Below, piece by piece: positions 45,107-55,762 of a DNA stretch of 64,000 nucleotides; position 1 is the first letter of the stretch, and each line of letters starts with the position of its first letter. The notes beneath the pieces are model-generated. The model saw nothing but the letters and a program-made list of their open reading frames with translations, searched no databases and had not been told where the DNA came from. The stretch is taken from assembly GCA_900541975.1 (NCBI GenBank), contig UQLR01000012.1, forward strand, positions 1 through 64,000, read 5' to 3'. This DNA is from an uncultured Oscillospiraceae bacterium (GTDB lineage Bacteria; Bacillota; Clostridia; Oscillospirales; Acutalibacteraceae). Position numbers and translations under genes: made by a program.

Positions 45107-47107
45107 ATGGCTGAAAAAAAAGAAAGCACGCACGCCGCGGTGTTGGACGAACGTACGCCGCTGGAGCTGTTTCTTGCAGGGGAAAGTATAAACGCCTATG
45201 AATACATGGGGGCGCATAAAAGTTACCGCGACGGGAATGACGGCGTGGTGTTCCGTGTTTGGGCACCAAATGCGTTGTCTGTTTCTGTGGCGGGTGATTT
45301 TAACGGTTGGGACAATACAGCAAATTTTATGGAGCGTGTGCAGCAAACCGGCGTGTGGGAATGCTTTATTCCCGACGTAAAGCAGTATCAGGCATATAAA
45401 TATTGCGTGGAAACACCGTGGTTTGAAAAGCAATACAAAACAGACCCTTATGGTTTTCACTGCCAGACCCGCCCGGAAAACGCTACGCTGTATTACGATT
45501 TGGACGGTTACGAATGGAATGACGCAAAATTTTTGCAGAAAAAAACAGAAAAACCGCATTATGAGCGCCCCATGAACATTTATGAGGTACACGCTGGTTC
45601 CTGGCGCTTAAATGAGGACGGCACCCGTTACAGCTATAGAAAGCTGGCAGACGAGTTGATTCCTTATGTAAAAGATATGGGGTATACGCACATTGAATTT
45701 ATGCCGCTTACCGAATACCCTTACGACGGCTCCTGGGGCTACCAGGTAACCGGCTACTATGCGCCCACCTCGCGTTACGGTACGCCGCATGATTTTATGT
45801 ATTTTGTCGACCAGTGCCACCAGGCCGGCATTCAGGTTATTTTGGATTGGGTTCCCGCGCATTTCCCGCGGGATGCACATGGTCTTGCAAAGTTTGACGG
45901 AACCTGCTGCTATGAATATGCCGACACAAGAAAGGGCGAACACAAGGAATGGGGCACGCTTGTATTTGACTACAGCCGGTACGAGGTCATCAGCTTTTTG
46001 ACGTCCAGCGCCATGTTCTGGCTGGAAAAATACCATATAGACGGTATCCGTGTGGATGCGGTAGCCTCTATGCTGTATCTGGATTATAACCGGAGCGACG
46101 GGCAATGGGTCGCAAATAAATACGGCGGCAAGGAGCATTTGGAAGCCGTGGATTTTTTGCAGAACCTCAACGCACGAATTGCCGCGCGCCATCCGGAGGA
46201 TTATATGATTGCAGAAGAATCGACCTCCTGGCCGCTTGTTTCACGCCCCGTAGAGGACGGTGGGCTTGGCTTCAACTACAAATGGAACATGGGCTGGATG
46301 AACGATATGCTCCATTATATGTCTACCGACCCGCTGTATCGCCCTTATCATCACGATAATTTAACCTTTTCATTCTTTTATGCTTTTTCAGAAAATTTTC
46401 TGCTGCCTATTTCCCATGATGAGGTGGTCTATGGCAAAGGCTCCCTGATCAATAAAATGCCAGGCGCTTATGACATGAAGTTTGACGGCGTAAGGGCTTT
46501 TATGGCCTATATGATGATCCATCCCGGGAAAAAGCTGACGTTTATGGGGTCTGAGATTGGACAGTTTGATGAATGGGATTCCAACGCCAGCCTGCAGTGG
46601 AATTTGCTGGATTTTGAAAAACACCAGCAGCTTCATCTGTTTTTTAAAGAGCTCAACCACTTTTACCTGCAAAATCCCACCATGTACGAGGTTGATTTTT
46701 CCTGGGAAGGCTTTTCGTGGATTCATCATAACGACTATATGCAAAGCGTGATCGCCTTCCGGCGCATGGATAAGAAGGGCAACAACTTAATTGGCATATG
46801 CAATTTTCAGCCTGTCTATCGCGAAAATTATCGCATTGGCGTGCCACAAAACGGTATCTACGCCGAGGTATTCAATACAGATGATGCGCGTTTTGGCGGC
46901 AGCGGCATTACAAACGGAGATAATATAGACGCCTCCGGCGAAGAAATGCACGACTGCGACCAGTCTATTACAATTAATCTTCCGCCGCTGTCTGTCATGT
47001 ATTTTTCATGCGTGCGGAAAAAGCCACCCAGAAAGAAAAAAACATCTGCAAAAAAAGCCGCGGCAAAGCAGCCGGCGCAGAAAGAAAAAGGTTCCACAGA
47101 AAAATAG
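45107..47107 (+). CDS. glgB: 1,4-alpha-glucan branching enzyme
   Basis: 666 residues from ATG 45107 (GAAGGAG eight bases upstream). It creates alpha-1,6 branches in glycogen. An N-terminal CBM48 (about 40-140, VAGDFNGWDN) precedes a GH13_9 barrel with the family motif EVHAGSW, nucleophile Asp in GIRVDAVASMLY, acid/base Glu in MIAEESTSWP and ISHDEVVYGKGS. The C-terminus is unusual: a Lys/Ala/Pro-rich basic tail of about 30 residues (KKPPRKKKTSAKKAAAKQP), absent from typical GlgB. First gene of glgB-glgC-glgD-glgA, with a weak hairpin (47132-47159) before glgC. Confidence 0.95.
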   Translation: MAEKKESTHAAVLDERTPLELFLAGESINAYEYMGAHKSYRDGNDGVVFRVWAPNALSVSVAGDFNGWDNTANFMERVQQTGVWECFIPDVKQYQAYKYCVETPWFEKQYKTDPYGFHCQTRPENATLYYDLDGYEWNDAKFLQKKTEKPHYERPMNIYEVHAGSWRLNEDGTRYSYRKLADELIPYVKDMGYTHIEFMPLTEYPYDGSWGYQVTGYYAPTSRYGTPHDFMYFVDQCHQAGIQVILDWVPAHFPRDAHGLAKFDGTCCYEYADTRKGEHKEWGTLVFDYSRYEVISFLTSSAMFWLEKYHIDGIRVDAVASMLYLDYNRSDGQWVANKYGGKEHLEAVDFLQNLNARIAARHPEDYMIAEESTSWPLVSRPVEDGGLGFNYKWNMGWMNDMLHYMSTDPLYRPYHHDNLTFSFFYAFSENFLLPISHDEVVYGKGSLINKMPGAYDMKFDGVRAFMAYMMIHPGKKLTFMGSEIGQFDEWDSNASLQWNLLDFEKHQQLHLFFKELNHFYLQNPTMYEVDFSWEGFSWIHHNDYMQSVIAFRRMDKKGNNLIGICNFQPVYRENYRIGVPQNGIYAEVFNTDDARFGGSGITNGDNIDASGEEMHDCDQSITINLPPLSVMYFSCVRKKPPRKKKTSAKKAAAKQPAQKEKGSTEK

Positions 47108-47193
47108 TCCGTCTTAAACCTTATCGGTTCCAAAACGCTGCGCAGCATCCCGGCGTTTTGTAAAATAAACGTGTTATCTGGAGGTATAGAAAA

Positions 47194-48414
47194 ATGTATC
47201 CAAAGCAAGAAGTTGTCGCCATGCTGCTTGCCGGCGGCCAGGGCAGCAGGCTTGGCGTCCTGACCAAAAAGCTTGCAAAGCCCGCCGTACCTTTCGGCGG
47301 CAAATACAGGATTATTGATTTCCCCCTGTCAAACTGCGTGAATTCCGGCATTGAAGCCGTAGGCGTTCTTACGCAGTACCAGCCGCTTGTTTTAAACGAG
47401 TATATTGGCAACGGCCAGCCCTGGGATCTGGACGGCATGCTGGACGGCGTGCACTGTTTAAGCCCCTATCAGCAAGTCGGCGGGGCGGACTGGTACACAG
47501 GCACCGCCAATGCCATTTACCAGAATATCAATTTTATTGAACGTTACGACCCTGATTATGTGGTAATTCTTTCAGGGGATCATATATATAAAATGGACTA
47601 TTCCAAAATGGTCGCCTTTCATAAAGAGCACCAGGCAGACTGCACGATTGCAGTGATTGATGTTCCGCTGCAGGAGGCCTCCCGCTTTGGTATTTTAAAC
47701 ACGAATCCGGATGGCTCCATTTATGAATTTGATGAAAAACCCAAAATGCCAAAAAGCACCAGCGCTTCTATGGGCATTTACGTATTCAGCTGGGATAAGC
47801 TAAAAAAATATCTGACTCTTGATGCACAGACAGAAGAATCAAGCAACGATTTTGGGAAAGATGTTCTGCCCGCCATGCTCAAGGCGGGCGAGCGCATGTT
47901 TGCTTATCAATTTGAAGGCTATTGGAAAGACGTAGGTACAATTGACAGCCTTTGGGAAGCCAATATGGATCTTTTGGATCCAAACGTGCCACTTGATTTA
48001 AGCGAGGACAACAATAAAATTTATTCCAGAAACCCCGTTATGCCGCCGCATTATATTGGAGACAATGCAAAAATTCAAAATTCCCTGGTTGCAGACGGCT
48101 GCAATATTTACGGCGAGTTGGAATTCTCTATTCTTTTCGCCGGCGTAACCGTAGAAAAAGGCGCCGTGGTCACCGATTCCATTTTGATGCCAGGCGCTGT
48201 AGTAGAGGAAAACGCCGTGGTGCAATATGCAATCGTCGCAGAAAACGCCGTAATTGGTAAAAACGCCGTGATTGGAGCAAGACCCGAGGATATCAGCGAT
48301 AAGAACGAGTGGGGTGTCACCGTAATAGGCGACAACCTGCATATTGGCGCAAACGCCGTCGTGCCGCCCAAATCGATGATAGATAAGGACATTGAGGAGG
48401 TGCAGGCAAAATGA
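47194..48414 (+). CDS. glgC: Glucose-1-phosphate adenylyltransferase
   Basis: 406 residues. It makes ADP-glucose from glucose-1-phosphate and ATP for glycogen synthesis. The N-terminal [13 protein letters not shown] motif and the [19 protein letters not shown] segment define the catalytic Rossmann domain (about 1-250), and [10 protein letters not shown] is the sugar site. A left-handed beta-helix follows (about 280-406, repeated NAVxxxNAV turns). CTGGAGG precedes the ATG. The stop overlaps the glgD start (ATGA), showing translational coupling, as for the GlgC/GlgD pair of Firmicutes. Confidence 0.96.
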   Translation: MYPKQEVVAMLLAGGQGSRLGVLTKKLAKPAVPFGGKYRIIDFPLSNCVNSGIEAVGVLTQYQPLVLNEYIGNGQPWDLDGMLDGVHCLSPYQQVGGADWYTGTANAIYQNINFIERYDPDYVVILSGDHIYKMDYSKMVAFHKEHQADCTIAVIDVPLQEASRFGILNTNPDGSIYEFDEKPKMPKSTSASMGIYVFSWDKLKKYLTLDAQTEESSNDFGKDVLPAMLKAGERMFAYQFEGYWKDVGTIDSLWEANMDLLDPNVPLDLSEDNNKIYSRNPVMPPHYIGDNAKIQNSLVADGCNIYGELEFSILFAGVTVEKGAVVTDSILMPGAVVEENAVVQYAIVAENAVIGKNAVIGARPEDISDKNEWGVTVIGDNLHIGANAVVPPKSMIDKDIEEVQAK

Positions 48415-49535
48415 GGGGAAACAATGTGCTTGGACTGATTTTCCCAAACATATACGACGAGCTGATCCCTGAACTTACGGCTCGGCGCACAATGGGTTCT
48501 GTCCCCTTTGGCGGCAAATACCGCCTGATTGACTTTCAGCTTTCTAACATGGTTAATTCCGGCATTAATAATGTCGGCGTAATTACAACCAGCAATTTCG
48601 CTTCTCTTATGGATCATGTAGGGTCTGGCAAAGCGTGGGATCTTTCCAAACGCCGGGGCGGTTTGACCATACTTCCGCCGTTCAGCCAGGGAAACAGTAA
48701 ATTTAACACCCCGATTGAAAACATTTACGGCGTACGCGGTTTTATCAACAACTCCTCCGAAGAATACGTATTGCTTAGTGAGTGTAATTGCGTTTACAAC
48801 ATGGATTACCATAAAATGCTCACTTTCCATATTTCTTCTGGTGCAGATATTACCATGATGTATAGAAACGGTAAAATCCCCACACAGGCGGAAGCACCGA
48901 TGATTCTGTCTCTTGGCACAGACAGCCGCATTGAAGAAATGCTGATCCGCCCCAAAACATCGGAAGACGACGGTGCATGCAATTACGCGGTCGGCTGTGT
49001 GCTGATGAAACGCGACCTTCTGCTGGAGCTCGTTACCGATTGTATCAGCCGCAATAAGCTTGACTATAAGCGCCATATGCTGCAGGATAATGTGCGCAAT
49101 TATAAATTTTACGGATACGAATTTTGCGACTACAGTGCGATTATCTGTTCTATGGATGATTATTTTAAAGCAAACATGTCGCTGATGCAACCGGGAATCC
49201 GCGCACAGCTTTTTAACGGTTCGCGTCCTGTTTATACAAAGGTGCGCGACGACATGCCCAGTAAATACGGTCTTGGATCTTCGGTAGAGAATTCCCTGAT
49301 CGCGCAGGGCTGTGTGATCGAAGGCGAAGTAAGCAACTGCGTGATCTCTAAAGGCGTGTATATTGGAAAGGGCGCAAAAGTTTCCAACTGTGTGATTATG
49401 CAGGACACAAAAATCGGCAAAAACGCCAGTTTAAATTATGTGATCTGCGATAAGGACGTTGTTGTAAAAGACGGCCGCGCTTTAATGGGATATTCTTCCT
49501 ACCCCATTTACATTGCCAAGGCAAGCGTTGTATAA
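48411..49535 (+). CDS. glgD: Glucose-1-phosphate adenylyltransferase regulatory subunit
   Basis: 374 residues overlapping glgC by four bases. It has the same fold as GlgC, but the N-terminal catalytic loop is degenerate: in place of GGQGSRL it reads IFPNIYDEL, and the [12 protein letters not shown] segment is kept. GlgD proteins are non-catalytic partners that raise the activity of GlgC in Firmicutes such as Geobacillus. The beta-helix tail (about 265-374) has the [19 protein letters not shown] turns. Confidence 0.92.
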   Translation: MRGNNVLGLIFPNIYDELIPELTARRTMGSVPFGGKYRLIDFQLSNMVNSGINNVGVITTSNFASLMDHVGSGKAWDLSKRRGGLTILPPFSQGNSKFNTPIENIYGVRGFINNSSEEYVLLSECNCVYNMDYHKMLTFHISSGADITMMYRNGKIPTQAEAPMILSLGTDSRIEEMLIRPKTSEDDGACNYAVGCVLMKRDLLLELVTDCISRNKLDYKRHMLQDNVRNYKFYGYEFCDYSAIICSMDDYFKANMSLMQPGIRAQLFNGSRPVYTKVRDDMPSKYGLGSSVENSLIAQGCVIEGEVSNCVISKGVYIGKGAKVSNCVIMQDTKIGKNASLNYVICDKDVVVKDGRALMGYSSYPIYIAKASVV

Positions 49536-49552
49536 TAAGGTTTAAGCAATTT

Positions 49553-49587
49553 ACACAGCGGACACAAAAGCGGTGATTCCGCTGTGT
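49553..49587 (+). other. Hairpin between glgD and glgA
   Basis: ACACAGCGGA (49553-49562) pairs with TCCGCTGTGT (49578-49587). There is no T run behind it, so it is more likely a processing or stability hairpin in the operon transcript than a terminator. Confidence 0.5.
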
Positions 49588-49639
49588 TCTCTACCTGGTG
49601 AAAAACTTGCATATGTGCAAAAAACGGGAGGTCTTTATT

Positions 49640-51076
49640 TTGAGGATTTTATATTGTACAAGTGAAGCCAACCCCTTTGCAGGTTCCGGCGGGCTTGCCG
49701 ACGTGGCGGGCGCGGGTTCCCTGCCAAAGGCGTTGTGCCAAAGGCAGATTGACTGCCGGGTGGTTATGCCGCTTTATGGCGATATTCCGCAGTCGCTGCG
49801 CGACAGTATGCGCTACATTACAAACTTTACCGTGCCGGTAGCCTGGAGAAGGCAATACTGCGGTGTATTTGAAGCACACTACAACGGTGTGATGTTTTAT
49901 TTTATAGACAACGAATATTATTTTAAACGGTGCGGCCTGTATGGTTTTTATGATGATGCAGAACGCTTTGCCTTTTTTTCCAGAGCAATTATGGAAATGC
50001 TGCCATACGTAAACTTCCACCCGGATTTGATTCATTGCAACGATTGGCAGACAGCGCTTGTCCCTACCTACTATTACTTGTTTTATTCACATAATCCATG
50101 GTACCATAATATTAAAAGTGTTTTTACGATTCATAATATTCAGTATCAGGGGAAATATGGATGGGAAGTCAATACAGAATGCGTAGGAGTTCCACCTGCA
50201 GACACCAAGCTTCTGGAGCAGGATGGAAAGCTGAATATGGTAAAGGGCGCAATTGAAACCGCTACACGCGTAACAACTGTAAGCCCCAGCTACGCCAAAG
50301 AAATACTGGACCCCTGGTTTGCTTATGGGCTGGACACAATTCTGCGCAACCGGCAGTATAAGCTGTGCGGTATTTTAAACGGCATTGACAACGCAAGCTA
50401 CGACCCGGCTACAGATTACCAGCTGTATCAAAATTATTCTGTAAACGATATGCGCGGCAAAGGCGAATGCAAACGCGCACTGCAGGAGCGGCTGGGGCTG
50501 GCGCAGCGGTCCGACATTCCAGTAATTGCGATGGTATCGCGCATGGTGGGACACAAAGGCCTGGATATCGTCCGGCTGTCTTTGGATGAGATTATGTGCG
50601 ACCACGACGTACAATTTGTAATTTTGGGCTCCGGCGACCGGGAATATGAGGACTTTTTCCGCCATATGCAGTGGAAATATCCCGGAAGGCTGTGCGCATG
50701 TATTGGATTTATTCCTGAACTTGCCAGAAAAATTTATTCGGGTTCTGACATTTTCCTGATGCCCTCCAAAAGTGAACCGTGCGGCCTGTCACAGATGATC
50801 GCCTTACGCTACGGCTCCGTTCCGGTAGTCCGGGAAGTCGGCGGCCTGCGCGATTCAATTCACGACAGCCTGGACGGACACGGCAATGGCTTTACCTTTT
50901 CAAAATACGAGGCCTACGATATGGTGCAGTGCTTAAAGCGTGCAATCAATGGCTACTGGAACCGTGAGGGGTGGCAAAAGCTTGTCCGCCGTTGTATGGA
51001 AAGCGATAATAGCTGGGCGCGCAGCGCAAATGATTACATTAACGTATACCGCGATACAATAGACCATTGGAAATAA
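49640..51076 (+). CDS. glgA: Glycogen synthase (ADP-glucose type)
   Basis: 478 residues from TTG 49640, placed eight bases after GGGAGG; the frame is open to 49598 but without a site. It elongates glycogen from ADP-glucose (GT5). The N-terminal motif ILYCTSEANPFAGSGGLADVAG is a KxGGL-type site adapted as SGGLADV, and the second domain has the FLMPSKSEPCGLSQMIALRYG motif. Length is normal. Last gene of the glg operon; the terminator is at 51090-51129. Confidence 0.95.
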   Translation: MRILYCTSEANPFAGSGGLADVAGAGSLPKALCQRQIDCRVVMPLYGDIPQSLRDSMRYITNFTVPVAWRRQYCGVFEAHYNGVMFYFIDNEYYFKRCGLYGFYDDAERFAFFSRAIMEMLPYVNFHPDLIHCNDWQTALVPTYYYLFYSHNPWYHNIKSVFTIHNIQYQGKYGWEVNTECVGVPPADTKLLEQDGKLNMVKGAIETATRVTTVSPSYAKEILDPWFAYGLDTILRNRQYKLCGILNGIDNASYDPATDYQLYQNYSVNDMRGKGECKRALQERLGLAQRSDIPVIAMVSRMVGHKGLDIVRLSLDEIMCDHDVQFVILGSGDREYEDFFRHMQWKYPGRLCACIGFIPELARKIYSGSDIFLMPSKSEPCGLSQMIALRYGSVPVVREVGGLRDSIHDSLDGHGNGFTFSKYEAYDMVQCLKRAINGYWNREGWQKLVRRCMESDNSWARSANDYINVYRDTIDHWK

Positions 51077-51089
51077 CCAATCCCTCTCT

Positions 51090-51129
51090 ATAAAAGATGG
51101 CGGGTCGAACCCGGCCTGCCGTCTTTTAT
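51090..51129 (+). terminator. Terminator of the glycogen operon
   Basis: ATAAAAGATGGC (51090-51101) pairs with GCCGTCTTTTAT (51118-51129) with one G-U pair, extended inward by CGGG/CCTG-like pairs. It is 13 bases past the glgA stop. The GGTCGAACCC segment in the loop only resembles a tRNA T-arm. Confidence 0.8.
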
Positions 51130-51297
51130 GTGCAAACCGTTTACCACCTATTTCTGTCTGCCTTCTTTATTTGCAATCTTTTTCAAAACATGGATTGACT
51201 TTATTTTATAAAACCAGTAAAATTTGGATATTACAAGACTCTGTATGGTGTCCAGGCATACCGGCCTGCACAAATTTTCACGGAAAGGGATGGTCTT

Positions 51298-51720
51298 ATG
51301 CGTCGGATCAGGAAAAAGGCCCTGGCTGTTCTGGCTTTGTTTATTCTTTGCGCCGCCACGCTCTGCTCCTGCACAACAGAACAACCCACACCGGATCCAG
51401 ATGCCATTATTGGTCAATGGGAATACTGGGATCAGGTCTGGTGTGAATTTAACGAGGATGGGACCTGCCTGATAGGCGGTACAACCGGCACCTACAGCGT
51501 AAACGACGATATGGTTCTGACAATGACGCCCACGGGCGGCGATCCACAAATCTTTGCATGGGCCGGGCGCAAAGAGAATGTTACAACCGACAATTGGTTT
51601 ATAGAAAACGGCGCGCTTTATATGAACGGCGGCGTATACCAGTGGATAGAGCCCAAAACCGAAAAAGCTACACAGGCTGTTACACAACCGGCTACGCAAA
51701 ACAGTACAGCACAAACGTAA
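51298..51720 (+). CDS. Small lipoprotein, unknown function
   Basis: 140 residues. Signal peptide ending in the lipobox TLCSC (Cys near residue 25), so the product is lipid-anchored outside the membrane. The mature domain (about 35-115) is a small beta-rich module, GQWEYWDQVWCEFNEDGTCLIGGTTGTYSV, resembling lipocalin-like or DUF5640-type domains; not a secure match. A Thr/Gln-rich tail ends the protein. GAAAGGGA is nine bases upstream of the ATG. Stands alone between the glycogen operon and ilvC, with its own terminator. Confidence 0.75.
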   Translation: MRRIRKKALAVLALFILCAATLCSCTTEQPTPDPDAIIGQWEYWDQVWCEFNEDGTCLIGGTTGTYSVNDDMVLTMTPTGGDPQIFAWAGRKENVTTDNWFIENGALYMNGGVYQWIEPKTEKATQAVTQPATQNSTAQT

Positions 51721-51733
51721 ATTACAACATGGA

Positions 51734-51765
51734 AAAAGGGACAGAGAATTCTCTCTGTCCCTTTT
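51734..51765. terminator. Terminator after the small lipoprotein gene
   Basis: AAAAGGGACAGAGA (51734-51747) pairs with TCTCTGTCCCTTTT (51752-51765), a 14-bp perfect stem. It can serve both this gene and the converging ilvC transcript. Confidence 0.85.
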
Positions 51766-51852
51766 CTATAAATTTTTACACACTTACGGTGGACATGGTA
51801 TAAAGGCAATACAGACCTGTATTGCCTGTTCTGCCTGCCATGCCATGTAAAT

Positions 51853-52905
<1,053 letters not shown>

Positions 52906-52916
52906 TTAAACCGTGC

Positions 52917-53405
52917 TCAGCGGGCCGTAACCGCGCCCTTATCTATGGCGACGGTGCCTGTTCTGACGATTTCACGGATACCATAAGGCTTTAAAAGACT
53001 GATCAGCGTTTCTGTGTTTTCCAGTGTATCTGAACATTCCAGCGTTATTGTGCCTACTGCTACGTCCACAATCTTAGCCTGCATCATTTCTGCAATTTTC
53101 ATTATTTCAGGTCTTTTGGCTGTGGAACAATGCACCTTAATCAACGAAAGTTCCCGGCTGATATAGGTTCCTTCCTCAAAGGTTTTTACCTTAATCACTG
53201 GTATGACCTTATTCAATTGCTTTTCCAGCTGCTCAACTACATATTCGTCGCCGTCTGCGACAATGGTAATCCTGGAAACCTTTGGATCGTTTGTTACTCC
53301 CACCGCCAGACTGTCAATATTAAAGCCCCTGCGGGAGAACAAGCCGGAAATTTTACTTAAAACGCCTGCCTGGTTTTCTACCAGAATAGAAAGTGTATGC
53401 TTCAT
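52917..53405 (-). CDS. ilvN: Acetolactate synthase small subunit
   Basis: 162 residues. N-terminal ACT domain with LSILVENQAGVLSKISGLFSRRGFNIDSLAVG, which binds valine for feedback control, followed by the C-terminal ALS_ss domain (about 85-162, ending in the EIVRTGTVAIDKG segment). The start ATG 53405 has AAAGGA upstream. It lies 33 bases after ilvB and 71 bases before ilvC. Confidence 0.95.
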   Translation of the reverse strand: MKHTLSILVENQAGVLSKISGLFSRRGFNIDSLAVGVTNDPKVSRITIVADGDEYVVEQLEKQLNKVIPVIKVKTFEEGTYISRELSLIKVHCSTAKRPEIMKIAEMMQAKIVDVAVGTITLECSDTLENTETLISLLKPYGIREIVRTGTVAIDKGAVTAR

Positions 53406-53438
53406 AATTACAATCCTTTCAACGGACCTGTTTTCAAA

Positions 53439-55064
53439 TCAGATGGAGGGCGTTTCCGGGCTGACATTGCACACAAGCATATAAGAACCGTTGTGGGCAA
53501 GCATTTCTTGCGCTGCGCGCAGAGCGTCCTCATTTGAGTTCACCATTGCGGAAGGCAACTGATAAGCATCTGCAATTTTTAAAAAGTCGGGTGTGTTTTC
53601 ATCCAGAAAGGTTGCAGCGTAGCGCCCGCCGTAGATATTTTTTTGCAGTTCCCGCACCATTCCCAGGCGCGTATTGCGCATAACAATAATTTTAATATTC
53701 AAACTATTTTGCGCAATTGTTCCCAATTCGTTCATGCTCATCTGGAACGCGCCGTCGCCACAGATAACAACTACTTCCCTGGATGGACGGGCAAGTTTAG
53801 CGCCAATTGCCGCCGGAATGGAATATCCCATGGTTCCCATACCGCCAGTTGTTAAAAAACGGCCTTCCTTAATACGAAAGTTGTTGGCGCACCAAATTTG
53901 GTTTTGCCCCACATCCGCCACTAAAATTGCCTTGGAAGGCAGCATGGCAGAAAGATCCGCCACAAAGCTTCTTGGCTCGACAAAGCCTTCAAATTGCACA
54001 GGCGTGCGGAAAAGCTCCTTTTTCCAACGCTGGACCGTGTCTTCCCAATGCTTTGGAATGTGGTAGTCCCCTGTTTCTTCAACCAGCTTGTCAATAACAT
54101 TTTTCATGTCCCCCACAATCGGGATCGTTGTCTTTATATTTTTGCCGATTTCGGCAGGGTCGATATCTATGTGAATGATTTTAGAGCGTTCGGTCACCTG
54201 GTCGGGCGATGCAACCGCTCTGTCTCCCAGGCGTGCACCGCAGACAAGAATCAGGTCTGCTTCATGAATTGCACGGTTTGCAGCTCCTTTTCCATAGCTG
54301 CCGAGCATTCCAAGGTATTGATTGTGCTCAGACGGCATAACGCCGATCCCCATCATAGTAGAAACAACCGGAATCCCCGTTTTTTCTGCGAAAGCAACCA
54401 GTTTGAGCTTAATGCCAGAAGAAAGTACACCGCCACCGGCGCAGATAACAGGGCGCACAGAGTTCCTGATCAAACGTGCAGCCTTCTGAATTTGAATTGC
54501 ATGCCCCTTAGTACTGGGTTTATAGCCAACGATCTCGGCCTTTTCCGGATATGTAAAAGACTCCAACTTGTTTTGCTGTATATCAATAGGAATATCAATT
54601 AAAACAGGGCCCGGGCGGCCTGTAGACGCAATATGAAAGGCTTCCTTAAAAACACGGGGCAAGTCCTCCGTGTGCTTTACAAGATAGCTGTGCTTCACAA
54701 AGGGTTCGCACGCGCCGGTTATGTCGGCCTCCTGAAACACATCCCGGCCTAAAAGGTCGCTCCTGACCTGGCCTGTTATTGCTATAATGGGAATAGAATC
54801 GATATACGCTGTGGCGATTCCCGTAATCAGGTTCGTAGCGCCCGGTCCGGAAGTTGCAACACACACACCTGGTTTTCCCGTCGCTCTTGCATAGCCGCTT
54901 GCCGCATGTACGGAATTTTGCTCCTGCCGGACAAGGATATGCCGTATAGAAGATTGAAAAAGGGAATCATAGAAAGGGCATATAGCAGCGCCAGGATAGC
55001 CAAAAACAATTGAAACGTCTTCGTTTTCCAGACATTTTACCATAATATCCGCACCGCTTATCAT
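53439..55064 (-). CDS. ilvB: Acetolactate synthase catalytic subunit
   Basis: 541 residues. A ThDP- and FAD-binding enzyme that condenses two pyruvates. The Glu that activates the thiazolium sits in the RQEQNSVHAASGYARATG segment (about residue 47), and the ThDP motif is CGDGAFQMSMNELGTIAQ (near 435), with the nearby GGMGTMGYSIPAAIGAKLA. It heads the ilvB-ilvN-ilvC operon, with a promoter at 55141-55169 and no T-box in the leader. Length is slightly shorter than the usual 550-570. Confidence 0.95.
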   Translation of the reverse strand: MISGADIMVKCLENEDVSIVFGYPGAAICPFYDSLFQSSIRHILVRQEQNSVHAASGYARATGKPGVCVATSGPGATNLITGIATAYIDSIPIIAITGQVRSDLLGRDVFQEADITGACEPFVKHSYLVKHTEDLPRVFKEAFHIASTGRPGPVLIDIPIDIQQNKLESFTYPEKAEIVGYKPSTKGHAIQIQKAARLIRNSVRPVICAGGGVLSSGIKLKLVAFAEKTGIPVVSTMMGIGVMPSEHNQYLGMLGSYGKGAANRAIHEADLILVCGARLGDRAVASPDQVTERSKIIHIDIDPAEIGKNIKTTIPIVGDMKNVIDKLVEETGDYHIPKHWEDTVQRWKKELFRTPVQFEGFVEPRSFVADLSAMLPSKAILVADVGQNQIWCANNFRIKEGRFLTTGGMGTMGYSIPAAIGAKLARPSREVVVICGDGAFQMSMNELGTIAQNSLNIKIIVMRNTRLGMVRELQKNIYGGRYAATFLDENTPDFLKIADAYQLPSAMVNSNEDALRAAQEMLAHNGSYMLVCNVSPETPSI

Positions 55065-55140
55065 ATCGCCTTTTCACTCCTGTCAAAAAATATCTGTTTC
55101 ACGCTTTATTGCACGAAAAACAAAAACGTGTTTACAAATT

Positions 55141-55169
55141 ATTATAATATGGTTGCCAGACAAGGTCAA
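55141..55169 (-). promoter_or_regulatory. Sigma-A promoter of ilvBNC
   Basis: Minus strand: TTGACC (55164-55169), 17 bases, TATAAT (55141-55146). The leader is about 70 bases and contains no T-box or attenuator that I can see, unlike leuA. Confidence 0.75.
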
Positions 55170-55263
55170 GCGTTTTATGCAAATAAAGGAGCTATCGGTT
55201 GTACCGCTCGTCTGGCTGCCAGCTGTAAAAATTTTCGCTTCCCGGTTTTGTATTTTTCCGGCA

Positions 55264-55304
55264 AACAATTGGCGGGACCGGAAAAACCGGTCCCGCCAAT
55301 TGTT
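55264..55304 (-). terminator. Strong hairpin terminator
   Basis: AACAATTGGCGGGACCGG (55264-55281) and CCGGTCCCGCCAATTGTT (55287-55304) are a perfect 18-base stem with an A loop. It lies next to the stop codon of the small membrane protein gene and separates it from ilvBNC. Confidence 0.85.
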
Positions 55305-55306
55305 CT

Positions 55307-55696
55307 CTATATTTTCTTGACGACCTTTTTCATTTTGCTGCACAGGTAAGAGATGGGAATCGTCAAAATCCCCCATAACAGGCTGTAAAGCGGACACACC
55401 TGCCCCCACAGGTTAAACGGCATGGAAGAATAATCCCATACGTCCATTTTCAGTATAATATTGACGACAACGCCTACTGCAAATTCTATGCTTGTAATGA
55501 CCCCTGAACCAATCAGGCACTTTTTGAGCAGCGTAAGGCGCTGCGCTTTATTAAAAATGCGGAACAAAAGCAAAAAACATACGCCGCCTGTTATAATCAT
55601 AGACCAGTGCGTATATCTGCGCCATAAAATTTCTATGATCCCATAGGTAAGCCCGCCAAAAGAGAACAAAACGCTGTTTTCTTTCAGTCTTTTCAT
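55307..55696 (-). CDS. Small CmpB-like (ABC_trans_CmpB, PF06541-type) membrane protein
   Basis: 129 residues with about four hydrophobic segments. The sequence GGLTYGIIEILWRRYTHWSMIITGGVCF and the later FNLWGQVCPLYSLLWGI agree with the putative ABC-transporter type IV family, whose role is undefined. The annotation is family-level only. Monocistronic, ending in a strong hairpin. Confidence 0.8.
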   Translation of the reverse strand: MKRLKENSVLFSFGGLTYGIIEILWRRYTHWSMIITGGVCFLLLFRIFNKAQRLTLLKKCLIGSGVITSIEFAVGVVVNIILKMDVWDYSSMPFNLWGQVCPLYSLLWGILTIPISYLCSKMKKVVKKI

Positions 55697-55762
55697 AAAA
55701 TAAAATCACCGCTTATATTTTTTGCACGGTGATTTTAAATATTCTACTGTGCGGTTGCCAGA

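Noticed and set aside
51100..51120. GGTCGAACCC resembling a tRNA T-arm
   Set aside because: The surrounding sequence folds as a terminator hairpin and no acceptor or anticodon arm can be built.
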